Source: Phytoseiulus persimilis
Taxonomy: Eukaryota; Arthropoda; Arachnida; Mesostigmata; Phytoseiidae
Direction: 5' to 3'
Assembly: GCA_037576195.1 (NCBI GenBank)
Contig: CM075103.1
Coordinates: 9,176,001-9,240,000, forward strand
DNA length: 64,000 nucleotides
Shown here: piece by piece, positions 1-12,300 of the stretch
Numbering within the stretch: the stretch's first letter is position 1
How the letters are laid out: each line of letters starts with the position of its first letter
Made by a program: the position numbers and the translations under genes
Notes under the pieces: model-generated
The model's database searches: none
What the model saw: the letters and a program-made list of their open reading frames with translations, nothing else
Told to the model about the DNA's origin: nothing

Positions 1-3000
1 CAGTACCCTTTCACCAACAAACCTCTCTCTCTCCTCACCGTGTCCCAAGGTATCGCCGATCATGACCCCGAATCCTCAAGTATCCGGTGAGAGATTCTAT
101 CAAAATACTTCCCGAGGCTCCCTTGAGATACGAACTATTCGAGTGGGCTCTCGAGCGCGCACATTTGCGCATTCATGGTGAGATTGTGACTTCCCTCGGT
201 GCAATCTGTCTGCAGAGGCACCCGTCTTTGCTATCTCTCGCACTTGATTCTTGAGCTTGACGACCTTACCCTGAATCTCGTGATGTGTGTGGACGGTCGG
301 ACGCATGTTGATGGCTCGTGTTTCCGTCAACAACATTCACAAAGAGAGCATGCGCCACCGCGTTTGACCCAAATCTGAGAAACATGGAGGGCAGACCCCA
401 AAACAGAAATTTCCACAGAGGAGACGCTTCGCTTGGCGAGTTTTTTCCACGAATATCCGACTTTCCCTGTCCTGCGCTCTGTAATTTCGATTCTCCAGTT
501 CGCGTTAAGCTTGAACCGACCTAGGGGAACACAACCGATCGATGCGATTCTCGAAGCGTCGGAAGAATCCGGGTTCAGTTCGTTCAATTCAACAAACTCC
601 TTCATTTCGGAAAGTGGGCATAATTCAGCGTCCCAGCGCGGGTTCGAGTTCAACCGCGCCCTGCTCATGAATCGACGCATTCCGACGAAACAATCCGTCT
701 ATTGGGGACACCGGATAACCGGGCCATGCCCCCTTTTGAATGAAGATGGTGTGATTGTTCTCCATTCATGGTTCCCGGGAAACCAAATATCCAGCTGATA
801 CAACAGAACTTCCCCAAAGTTTCAGCAGCACGCAAGTCACTCAGAGAAGCTCCCGGAACGTCATCTTATTTCCAATGTCAATGGTGCTCGCGAGCGAAAC
901 ATCATTCGACAAACTCCATGACTCATGGCTGATGGCAGAACTCTGGAAACTGGAAATTCATCAATCATAGCCAAAACTATCACACCTTGGAACTTTTTCT
1001 GTAGCGAGTTGAGGGCTATTCAACTCTCTACTATGCACACAGAGGCTCTCCCGTTGGTTAGGATGAAAGAAAAATGTTTCCGATCGATGTAGATATTTTC
1101 TCGTGCAGCCTGTCAGCAAAAACAAGAGGTCCAAAGTGAAAGAGCAATCGACGGATGGAGTATTTTCGAGAAGATATTGAGGACTGTCTCTCTGCGAGAG
1201 TTCGCTGATTTTGAGAGCATTTCCCTCAGATCTGTTCGGAGGACGCTCCCAGCCGCCACTTGTTCAGAACAGTAAGCCATCTATTCCCCAGAATGGACAA
1301 GATCAGGAAGGATTCCCAACGCGACCCACAAACCGATGTTGCCGTGGCAGAAACGAATCGGACTCCTAGGAAAAATCAGATCATGCGCGCTGTCAACAGC
1401 GAAAATGTGAAGCCCACATTCGATTCGGCCATGGACCACATTTTTCAGAAATCGGAGCAGTAACCAGGCGCCTCATAAATAATTCGTCACAGCGGTCGAA
1501 GATTCTCTGATACAAAGCCCGCTTCTGAATTCCTGAGCCACCGACTTTCCTCCATTTAGGAGCGATCTCGAACCCGCGAGAATCAACTCGCGCGCAGCGA
1601 ACTCGCTCCCACTGAGAGCGAATCTGGCTCCGCTGTACGAAGTTTCTCCGATTGGTGCTTGCGTTTCGGAGTCATCTGGAGTGCCGTTCCGAACTTTGTC
1701 TAAGAAAACATTAGCAACCACTTCACTTGACAATCATGGAACGGATGGTAGAACGCATTTGCCAGGGATTTCTACTCTCTCATCGGCCTTGGCATGACGG
1801 CGACCTGACCGCACGGCCCGCATCTGTGACTTGCTGATCGAACGGGAACCAACTCGGCATCCTCTGATGAGAACGGCTCGTCGAATGGTTGAACCCATCC
1901 CGTCACTACGAGTTCAATTATTCATTCGAATCACTACTCTATGTCACTTCGACCTGTAGTGATGAAGTTCGAGTTTGCTGAAAAATCGAATCCCGATCGG
2001 ATCATTGCGACGGAATCTTACGGCCGTAGAGGGGACGGTTGGAGAGAATCGCGGGGAGAAATTGTACTCGCACCCGATCGAAGAACCCAGAGTCTTCGAA
2101 ACAATGAGTGGCTTCTAAGTGCCGGCAGAGGAGTCAACCCGAGCAAGCGATGCCGAGTCATAACCGATTTTGAACATCCGATTCCTCTTCTTCGTCTTCT
2201 GTATACGATATACCTCATGACCGCAGTTTCCTGTAGCAGCCCACAGGGCGTACCGTCTGGTTCTGGACGGAGGGTCCCAGGAGAGAACGAGAGGTCTCAT
2301 TTCGAGTCCACCGCCTAGGGTATGAGGACATAGTCCCGGAACTCATCGAAAAATAGGAGAGCGCGGATCACCTAAAAACCTCGTCCAACAACGTTTCGAG
2401 AAACGCGATCACGTACGAGGCATTCGCGTGGACGAAACATTCCTGGCGTTCCTTAAATCAAAAAAGAACTCTCGATGGGGCCTCTCATTGAATGGACCAC
2501 GGAGACAACAACGAGAGCCGCTATCCACGCGCATCTTTCTCTTCGTCTGATCAGCGAAACAACAAATCTCAGGCGACGGTACCGACTTTGAGAAACATTC
2601 GACTTGGGTCGGTGCCGGCTTTCTCAGAATCAAACTCCAACGAAATGTTCTCCGGAGCCGTTGCGCCGCTGAGTTATTGCAGACTCAGCTCTATGAGCTT
2701 GAGAACACTCCCTCTGGAAATCAGAACGCGCGCCTTGAAACGCAGCTTCATGATTTCTGGGGAGAAATCTGGCTTCGCTCAGAGCCTCCTCGCGTTGGCA
2801 GCGGTAAGAAACTCGGCCTTGATTGAGTACGGTGCTTAGAGTTTCTGGAGCTTCATCGAATGAATCGTTCCAGACCATCAGGGCTGGTGGTCTCCGTTAT
2901 GCAGTTCCCGAAAATGTGTTATGAGAATGATCTCATATACCTCAGAGCATTCGAGTGATCATATTATGTGATTTTCACAGCGAAATTCATTCACTCTGAA

Positions 3001-4215
3001 CTGTTCGGGATCCTGTGCTAAACCGAGAAGGGCACTGCCCGAGCAAGATTATCACTTGCCCCTGGTCGAATCGTAATTCGTGGAGAGCTACTCGGCGGTG
3101 CCCAAGACAGCAAGCTCCCGAAGAGTGTTTTCTCTCGGTTTTCCGGAAAACAGTTCCCTCACAAAACGTCTTCGACGGTATCACACATTTCACAGAGCCA
3201 GCTTCATGATGCTTGGAACCCACGAAGCGGCAGCTCCGAAAGCTTCAGGCTTGCGCCGCGGCTGCTGGTGAGTACTCGGATCGGGGCATTGCGTTCTCAG
3301 AGCTCCCGTCTGCGTCATAGAACGGGATTATCATCTACTAGAGAACATTCCGAATCCCCCTGAGCGGGAGTCGACTCGCGTTACGGTATTCCTGATCGGA
3401 AGAATAACGCTGTTGGCCCGTTCCGCTGTGCGCCCGGAGCTTGGGAGGTTGCTCAGCAGAATCATTGGAGCCCGATATCATCATTGGTCACCATCAGCGA
3501 GCCACGGTTCGATTGCAGCAAGACGACACTCCTGTCAGAGAACAAAGTGACGACAGGAGACGACGCAGGAGCCGACGTGCCTAGGAGGCCACAGGTAAGG
3601 ACAGGGAATGTTGCCGCGCTCCTCCGGGGCAGGGGTGCACGAGTGGGCTCGGCTTCATTGAACAACGAGCGAGAGGCACTCGTTGGCGCCTCACGAAGTG
3701 GTGCAGGGAGGCAAACAGTCAGCCAGCACAGTCTGGTGGAGCGATGCTGCTCGCCACCACTAGGGGCATTGAGTTGCTGGTGCAGTCAAGGAGAGCCACT
3801 CCGTTTGTACAGACCGCCCCATTCTGGCTTTAGTTAGCAACCATCGTGCCTGCCAAGCGAGCAACGACCAGAGAGCAGTGCTGTACTTCGCCATTTTCAC
3901 TCGCCTGCCTCAAGCCGTACATCGCGGTGTACACTCCCGACTGGAAAACTTCTCTGGCAGCCCGGCTCTGCCCCCACCGGACTGGACCGGCGGGGAGGTG
4001 CTCACAGCAGTTTTCGCGAGAGTTGTCATTGCGGTTGGAGGAGTGTAACCTCCTCCTAATCGGCCCTCTCGGAGGAAAATCGCGACCGAGCCACCAGCTC
4101 GATGGGAACCATGTTCACTCCCGCGTGTCTCTCGTTCACGCTTGGACGACGGAGGAAGCCAGCCATCCAGAAAGCCCAGAAAACTCGTACGAAGGCGAAG
4201 TCTTTTTCAGACACT
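1..4215. other. gene-free stretch upstream of the phosphatase
   Basis: I recognise no gene here. There are overlapping open frames of up to about 120 codons on both strands (for example 327-680 minus and 433-798 plus). None resembles a known family, and the two strands are open in the same place, as expected by chance in sequence with about half GC. The right end must hold the promoter and 5' leader of the phosphatase gene starting at 4216, but I see no clear TATA box or initiator. Exons of another gene that continues left of the window cannot be excluded. Confidence 0.5.
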
Positions 4216-6436
4216 ATGTCTCTTGATCAGTACCTGAAGAGCTTCCTCGAAACTCTATGGTGGCAAGAAGCAAAAGTTCGGGCGGGCGACGACGTCTTCC
4301 AGCAGGAGTTTGACTCGCTCAGGAAACAGAGCACACCTGCTGGAGAGAAAAACGCTCAGCAGGCCCTGAAGAGCGTCAACAAGTCGAAGAATCGCTACAA
4401 GGATATCATACCGTTCGACTCCTCTAGGGTGAGTTCTCCTTTTGTGCCCAGACTATAGATTCCTGACGGGAACTTCTTCGCGAAAAAAAAAGGAGCCAGG
4501 ACCTGCCAGCGGTCGGGAGAACTGAACTTCAAATCCTCTTGCAGGTGATCTTGCCTGAATATCCTGGGGTGCCAGGAAGTGATTATGTGAATGCATCGTT
4601 GATCAAAGGTGCTTCTGGGTCGAGTAGAGCGTATATCGCTGCACAAGGACCACTACCTCACACTGTGACAGATTTTTGGCGGATGATCTGGGAATACAAC
4701 GTGAGCGTGATCGTGATGACATGCAATGAGATTGAGGGCGATAGATACAAATGCGAAAAGTATTGGCCCGACCAGATCGGCGAACGACAGCAGTACGGTG
4801 AGTGTGATGTCCTGGCCATGAGCCGCATGTATGATATCTGCTCGAGTCAGCCAGAGCTCAGATTCCGAGACATGAGCCCTCCAACCCCAAGCTTGGACCA
4901 GCGGAGTTGATAGCCGTATCCGGTCCTCAGGAAACGTTTCGGTGACTCTGGAAGGATGGAAAGAGGTCTGTCCCGACTTTTTGGTGCGTACCCTACGCTC
5001 CCGTTGTGGACAAACCACCCGGACCATCTGCCAGTTTCACTACACAACTTGGCCTGACCACGGGGTTCCTGAGAGCATCTCGCCCCTCGTGGAACTGGTG
5101 AGACTAGTGCGTGATTGTCAGCCAAGTGAAGCGCTCCCAGTTCTGGTCCACTGTTCAGCAGGATGCGGCCGCACGGGGACATTCTGTGCAATTGACTACG
5201 TGCACGGCCTTGTACGCTCTGGCAAACTCAACACAAACTTGAACCTGTTCAAGATCATCTCAGAAATGCGTCAGCAGCGAGTCGCTATGGTCAGTAGTGT
5301 CCCCTTTCAAGACTCATCGTATCTGGGCCCATGTTCATGATTCCCTGGGGGCTCCCGAAACGAACCCCAGATTCTGTTCGAATCGCTCGACGTTTTGAAT
5401 AGCGGTCACGCTTCGTTTCCAGGTCCAAACAAGAGAACAATATGTGCTCGTCCACAAAGTCGTCGGGGCCCTCTTCGAGCAGCAGCTGAAGCTGCTGGAC
5501 TCTCATATCTACCAGAACATCGACACAATCCAGAAAAGTAAAGACGGCTCCCCCAGCCGGCTCGAGCGGAGCAAGTCGATGGGCTCTCTAGAAGGCCGCA
5601 TCGTCGGAAAAGCTACCGTGATCCGTCGAGCTCAGCCGAACCAGATCGCCGGGCGAGTGTTCAGCGCCACAGTGATTCCGAAAGGAGAAAACAACAACCT
5701 CGAAGAGGAGCAACTCATGAAAACTCGGAGAACCTCATCGGGCACTCTCTGGACCCAGGTTTGAGGTTGCGAGGAGTTCGTTTAGCAAGGCTTCCGTTGA
5801 CAGCTGACTCAAACTGCACCTTCACTTGTTAAACCCGCTGCGCCCCGATTTCCCGAGCACTGGGATCGGCCACACACATTGTTTCCTCGAATTCCTCGCA
5901 ACTCCACATCTGAGCTCGCGTTTACGCTGCCACCCGCGTCATTTTCCACATTCTCATCGCTCGGGTCGTTGGTAAGGATTTTGTCACCCCAAAGTCGACC
6001 ACGTTCCGTTTTCATCATTCATTATGTCTTTACCTCATTCCACCTCTGCAATCATCTGGAAGCGGAGCGTGGAGAACTGTATGATTTAGGAGGAGAAAAT
6101 GCGTGGATTTAGGTCGTTGTTGGATGGATGGATCATGATGGATGGGTACGTAGACTGAACGTACCCTCGAAATAGGATGCGATAATTGAAGTATGAAAGT
6201 TGGAAAATGGTCAGCAGAGAGAAAGTCGACCGGGAGAGATGGCGAACATTGGGGAGTCTCAACGTTTATATCCATGATCGGCGCCGCGAGCACGTTCCAC
6301 GGTTTTCGGACGCCGACACCGCGCATGACATCGTTGTGGCTTCTTAACGTGCTATTTTTAGACTCGAGCGGTTCTGTGTGTGATGCCGAGCAATGGCGTC
6401 CGCGTCATTCATGAGATCTCGGTGGACTGTATGTAA
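4216..6436 (+). CDS. PTPN12: PEST-type non-receptor protein tyrosine phosphatase (PTPN12/18/22 group)
   Basis: Cytoplasmic phosphotyrosine phosphatase. Coding exons are 4216-4428, 4545-4797, 4931-5289 and 5423-5758, then probably 5804-5971 and 6362-6436; every junction is GT-AG and in phase. Visible motifs are KNRYKD near residues 57-62, SDYVNAS, the WPD loop at 196-198, the P-loop HCSAGCGRTG with nucleophile Cys230 and Arg236, CAIDY just after it, and the Q-loop QTREQY at about 277. The GCGRTG form of the P-loop followed by CAIDY is typical of the PEST subfamily rather than of receptor phosphatases. The catalytic domain looks complete and active. The tail is Ser/Pro-rich and much shorter than in vertebrate PTP-PEST. 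The start at 4216 gives the expected short helix before KNRYKD. The 3' end is uncertain: exon 5 may read through to a stop at 6110-6112 instead of splicing at 5972. PEST phosphatases act on focal-adhesion and Src-pathway substrates; that role is inferred from the family. The symbol marks the subfamily, not a proven one-to-one orthologue. Confidence 0.9.
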
Positions 6437-6644
6437 AACCGGCTGATCACGCAGAACCTGGGTCAAGAGTCCGTGATAACCGATAGCATTTACCGCCGCT
6501 TCTTCTGTGCCGGTTCGAGTTTCGAAGCGAGTCCTCCGGCCAACGTAGTTCGAGCGAACACTGTGACCGCTCTTAATTTATTATGTACATAGAACTCTTA
6601 CTCCGGAATGACGACAAATGTTATCGTGAGTTAATATATCGACT

Positions 6645-6650
6645 AATAAA
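6645..6650 (+). terminator. poly(A) signal AATAAA for the phosphatase
   Basis: AATAAA lies on the plus strand about 210 bases after the favoured stop at 6434-6436 and 535 bases after the alternative stop at 6110-6112. It is the first canonical signal downstream of the gene. Confidence 0.6.
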
Positions 6651-6803
6651 ACATCAATCGATTCCATTTTCGGAGATTTCAACGAAAGTATGCGAAATAT
6701 TCCGGTGTTCACTGCCAAGCGGATCGACTTCCCCTTAGTAACATCGAGCTCAACGTCGAAGCTGAAGACGCAATCTTCAAACGGTAACAAAATAGATGCG
6801 AAC

Positions 6804-6809
6804 TTTATT
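6804..6809 (-). terminator. candidate poly(A) signal for the CP2 gene
   Basis: AATAAA on the minus strand (TTTATT in the given strand), about 470 bases past the CP2-family stop codon. A second minus-strand AATAAA at 6577-6582 would be an alternative; using it would make the two convergent transcripts overlap. Confidence 0.45.
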
Positions 6810-7278
6810 TTCGTCTTTGAGTTCATGGACATCGCCCGTTCTTCATACGCTTTTGCAAGTCATTGTGGGCGCGCGTGTCTCAGAACATATTGGAGAACAG
6901 CTCCGTGAATGAACTGCGGCCCGACAAGAACCGATCAAATTATATTAATCACAAATCACAAGGTTTCCTTGTCCACTCCTCTCCGAATATGTGTGTAGTG
7001 TATAGATGCTGATGATTCTGTTTATGTCTCCGGTGTCTGCTGTTTTGTTCGAAAGCGAATTCGCGGTTTCCGCTCTCCGAACCTGGGCCGCTCGTTGAAA
7101 AAGCCGAGTGGTGATCGATTACGAAAGTAGACGTTAAGTAGAAATCGATCACGTAAACGTCCTCCGCTGCGACAAGAGAGCGCCTGTTTCTATTCCTATA
7201 ACGAAACCTCCTCAGTTGCTCAGCGAAGAGCGACTCGGAGCAATGTGATCAGTGTGGCGATTGATGGCGCGGAATATC

Positions 7279-9385
7279 TCACTCTTGTACATTGGCTCGT
7301 GCAGGCGACATCAGGGTAACGTTATCGTGTTTCTCGAGAAAATAGGCACCCTCGTCGTTGAGGTTGCGAACAAGTTCATCGGTTATCGATATCCGAATGC
7401 CGCCGGGCCCTTTGAGAAAAAGGAGTTCACAAGGCGAACCCGAAGCGGAGGATAATGCACATTTCAGATGGTACGCTGTGGCCTTCTCCAGGAATATCGG
7501 CGCGAAAGGTTCCTCGAGCGAGCTGCCGACGTATATCGTCAGGGCGGGCTTTATGGACTTCGCGTGCAGCAGGTTGAAGAGCCGGATGCCCTCGGCCACG
7601 CCACAGATCGTCACCAGATCGTTTTTGTCGAGGCGCAGCAAATCGCCGCCCGAAAAAGTGCTCAGAGTCTGCGCCGAGTTGCTGAAGCGGTTCGCTCTGA
7701 GCCAGTCGGCAGTTTCTTGCGGAGTGGCCTCGCTGCTGAGGAACGTCAATTCTTCAGAATCGGATCCGGCCACGCTCGTCGGCGGTGATATGCTGACCCT
7801 CTGAGCCACGCGCAACGGGGTCGCCGGCGTTTGAGGCGCGTTCGAGTCCGGACTAGGCGGAAAAGGCGTCGGAGGTATCGACGCACCTGAGGAACTCTGC
7901 ACGGGGGTTGAGGAAGGCTCGACTTTCGCCGTGGTTTCCATGGGGGGGCTTTGCTGCTGGGAGTAGGAATTCTGCTGAGAGGAACCGCTGCACTCGGTGA
8001 AGAACGTGCAGTCGAAGCTCGGCTGGTAGAGTTCCTGCTCGGCTGAAGGTCGCTTGATCATTTTCTCACGATCGGTCTTGTGTTTCCTGTCGGCGCCTTT
8101 CGGCTTGAATACTTTGACCTGGCAGGACGCGCTATGAACCTGGTTCTGCATAACGCCCCCGTCGTGAGCGTACGTCTCGACGATCAGTCGGAACGGAACT
8201 CCCTTCTCGCCTCCGTGTTTCTTCGGTGTGAACTCCGTGCTGATGCAGTTCAGCCGCACGAAAACTCCGGTTTCCTTGGTGGGGTCCCACATGAACTCGA
8301 AGGCGTTGATAATCTTTGGATAGGTCACAACATCGAAAACACCGTAGCTCAGAGGGATATCTACGTCGAGGACGCGTTCGAGGGGATGTTGGCAGCTCCA
8401 CTGTTCCATCTGCTCCTTCTCCATGTACTGGAGTCGGCGTTCTTGGAAGCCGACCCGGACGATGCTCTTGAGCAGTTTGCCCTGCATCTCGGTGAGATCT
8501 CCGAGTTTTTTCAGTTTTATCTCGTACGATTGGCCTTGGTTGAGGTAGGTCATTGTGCGCTCGTTCACCTTGGTCGCAATAGAAGTCGCTGCTCCCAGGA
8601 CGCATTGGAACATGCTCGCCTGAACGGGAGCACCGATGCAAGAGGAAGCTGTTGCAGGAGGTGTAGAAACCGTCGGACCCGCTAACGAAGGCTGCATGAG
8701 CAGAAGGTTATCTGTTGTGCAGTGTCTGAGGTCCGGGGCGGAGGTGGAATGCTTCTGAGGCTGCTGACTGGGGTCGTTGCAGAAGCGTTTGATGGTGGTC
8801 GGCGCGGTCTCCTCTTCGGCCTGGAGCGGTCGATTCTTCTTTATTCGCTGTTGAGCAGCTGCCGTATGATGCCCGTGTGGCATGTGCCCTCCTGGAATTG
8901 AATCTGCGATGTACGCCAGACGTCATTGAGTGTGATCGACTTGGGTCAAACTGGGGAGATGGATAGAGTTGGGTCCGAAAAGATTTCCGCCAACTCAGGA
9001 CGATGAAAAAAAAGGAAAACGGGGAGAAGGGAACGATCGACAAGCGGGGGTGCGCCAGGCGAACCCCGACCAGAAGAAGTTCGCACGGGGAAAATCTATG
9101 AGAGCCACGCGATTCGGCGGCAGGGTTCTCAAGGTTTGTCGGAGAACACTGTCCGCAACCCTCCAGCAGTGAAATTTGTCTTTTATCCAATGACGCATCA
9201 TTTTATTCCCTATCAAAGTTACCGTTACCTTTTAACGATGGCAGGGCCAGAAGGGTTTCGCTCATATTGAACGATGCGGTCCCCAGCTCGATGCCCAGGC
9301 CCGATAGAGAGCCGTCGAAGTCCGCGGCCAGGGCGTCATCGATGTCGTCCATGTGCCACGCCGAGTTGTGACCCATGGTGGCCAT
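7279..9385 (-). CDS. TFCP2: CP2-family transcription factor (TFCP2/LSF, Gemini-like)
   Basis: Sequence-specific nuclear DNA-binding protein of the grainyhead/CP2 superfamily, LSF branch. There are two exons: 9385-9229 with the ATG at 9383-9385, and 8891-7279. The joining codon is split after its first base, and the 337-base intron is GT-AG. The predicted protein is about 589 residues. Exon 1 carries the N-terminal motif DFDGSLSGLG...LGTASFNMSETLLALP seen in LSF proteins. A Gln/Ser/Thr-rich stretch at about 55-145 is lineage-specific. The CP2 DNA-binding domain follows at about 147-355, with YLNQGQSYEI, CISTEFTPKKHGGEKGVPF and KVFKPKGADRKHKTDREKM. After a Ser/Pro-rich linker come a SAM-like segment at about 440-505 (WLRANRF, LRLDKNDL, GVAEGIRLFN) and a C-terminal oligomerisation region. 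SAM plus the LSF-type N-terminus separates it from grainyhead proper. Nearly the whole protein sits in one exon, which is unusual for this family. The symbol follows the vertebrate gene; the fly counterpart is gemini. Confidence 0.93.
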
Positions 9386-12300
9386 CGCGGTTTCTTCGGA
9401 CGCCGTTTGTTGCCGGTGCTCCAGTTCTTCACCCCTCGGACGCCTGACTTACTGCGGCCTCGGTGAGGGCGCTCGAAAGCCGACGTTATGAAACGACCGA
9501 ACGGACCGGCTCTATGCTGGAATTAAAGGACAAGGAATCGTTCATTGACGAGAATTTGGTGAAACAGAATTTCGAGGATATTCTCATGAATCATTGGCGC
9601 TCCAGCAGACCCACTGCATCGCTCTCGTGGAATTCTCGAATCTCCAACTAAAAACGATCAGTTCAAGGATTAGGAGAGACGGAACTTTATCTGAGCGCCG
9701 GTCAAGAAATCAATTTCCGGGGCTCTGGATTCAGAATCACTCGTTTCTGAGTTTCCTCCAAAAGATTTCGAACGAAACATCAAAAGAAGCTGCAACACCG
9801 AAAGCAGCATCCTTCCGCCCAGCATCATCTCAACGTGATTAGATCTGGCGAGCGAGCCCGGAGATAACCGCGCGGTTTGCCATAGTCACTTTCAGCGGTC
9901 TGGTCGCTGACTGCACTCGCTCCAATTATCTTCTCGACGCCGCGAGATGGGTTTTCTTCTTCCTTTGGAGCAGACTTTCAACGTATCAGAGATCATGTTG
10001 CATTCCTCCTTAAGCGACGCGGTTAACTCGACGTTCCGCAACTGATACGGCTCCCCGATCCAAATCGGAGGATACAGCGGTCGAGTTTTGATTCGGACCC
10101 GTCGAAGACTCGGATTGGCGCTCAATAGAGAAGGTCCTGTTCTTCGTGGAGCACAGATTGCGTATCAGTCTTTTTAAATCTATTTCGGGAGTCTGACAGT
10201 TCGGTTCGCGGGATCATGGACCTCAGCGATGATATGAGAGCACGTGCGCTCTCGGCCAAGAATCCGTGAATTAGTCCGAGGTATTCTGCGTGAATTCTCG
10301 TGTGTTCGAGTGAGGGAGACGGATCAACCAAGCGCTGAGCCTCGACCGTGGCTCCGAGTAGCGCGTGCCAATACTTCGATTCAAGGTGATTCAAAAGCGC
10401 GGAATGTCAGCGTACACTCCGCAGTATTCACGCTCCTAACAGTGGAGTGACAGCTTCCGCAGAGCTCAGCCAGCAGAACGGCACCAAGCCCGATTCGGCC
10501 CGAGAAAATCGAAGCTCCAGAGGAATTCACCGAAACGAGAACGAAGCCAATGCTCTCAGGCTGGTCTGGGCTGATCGGCAGTCATCTGGGCCAAAACCCT
10601 CCGTTTCGGTGATGTAAATACTGGCACGACCAGCGGCAGCCGCGGTGGCAACAAACACTAGCACGTATCGACGGCCAAAGTGAAAAATTCGAATCCCGAC
10701 GACGGAATGGATGTCAGCTGTCATGACATAGATTCCAAACTCACTTGAGAACTCGGCAAGCGGATGCTGGAAGGCGAAAGTCCATTTCGGGCCAGAAGAT
10801 GATTCGGAGCGCCTTTCTTCGACGTTACTGTGTGAGCTGGTCAGTTCACCGAACGTCGTCGCCCGAAATCCTGGGAGAGGTTACATGTCCTCACTCGAAG
10901 CGCTCGTTGATTATCAGATCAGGAGGAGCTCGAAACCAAGACACGCGTAGAGGAACCGTAAACTGCAATCACGACGACCAATGACCAACAGTGGTGCTGC
11001 TGACCACCATCAGAGCGCACACTGCCTCCTTTTTCTTCTTTCTTGGACTTGGCTGCTGCTGTGTTTATAGACAGAGCAGTAGCTGTGGCTGTGTGACGGG
11101 TGTGCGGCGCGCGTTTTCCTATTGTGTCGCCCGCTCTGCTCGGAGGAGTGTTACACCGCCGCGAGTGATCACCGCTTGCGCACGATAAGGAACAAGATTG
11201 CCGGGAACTATAGCAAACCCTCGTTCCGTTGCCATCAGCTGTATCCCGAGAAACCCAAAATGCCCAGAACTTGTTCATCTAACTCATCTGATTCCGCCTG
11301 AATGCGATTCGGGATCGGCAGCCGGTGACAAGCCCTCGGAGTGATGAGAATCTTGAGAAGGAATCCAACTTCACTCTTATTTATCGGGTCCAGTCTCTGA
11401 TTGAGCCTTGTAGGTATCGATGTGAGTATGTCGGTTGGTCATTCTCTTTCGGGGATTCAATGGCCAGCGATTCGAGAAGTCTGACGGAGAAGTTTGGGCT
11501 CCTTAACTCTAGAACATGGTGGTTCAGGCACTGCTCGTTTCACAGCTTCTTTCTGTCATGATGGAAAATGATTCATCGAGCAATCCATCCATTCAATCTT
11601 TCAGCCATGAACTAGAGGGTGCTGAACAAGGAAAAATTTGTGGACTCCTCGGCTCTATTTTCCAATCCGAGCCAATTTCAAAGCTCTCCAACTCAATGAG
11701 TTGAGATCGAGAGTGTACAATTGGGAAACTGAGGTAGTTTTCGCGGCCTTCATAAAGCCTGAACACGTGTTCAGAGACGCGACCAGGGATATATTCGAAC
11801 GAATCCTCCGGGGAAACTTGTGTCTGACGGAGTCAAACAGGATGGCTCCCTTGGATCAGGGCGGGCGATGTGGTGCGATTTGAGAAGCACTGCTCAGAAG
11901 GTATGGTTGACGACGTAGCTCCCGCGCCGTTGGATTGTCATGATGCTGATGCGAACGTTGGCAATCTCCCGTGGGGAACACGACTCCCACCTCCGTCTAT
12001 GTGGGAAGCGAGTGTGATGCACCCCATCGAAGGCGGACATCAGGTCAGAGTACATCGCATGAAACCAGGAACTTTCAGTACGGCCAAGGAGTCGGAGAAT
12101 GTCCGCTTCCGATACCTGTTTGTGCGTCCGATAGAGACTGCGACCTACTATTTGACTTGCTCTTGTATAACTTCAAGACAGTGCTGTGGAGTCAGTTTCT
12201 CCAGTCATTGACCAATCGTTGCTGGAAAAACTGGGCTCACATCATGTGGCCCATTCGGCGGATCGGTGCACCGTTTCCACGAATTGTGTCTCTTTCGATT

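Noticed and set aside
8080..8685. 201-codon plus-strand frame opposite the CP2 exon
   Set aside because: Exact antisense shadow of the conserved CP2 DNA-binding domain.
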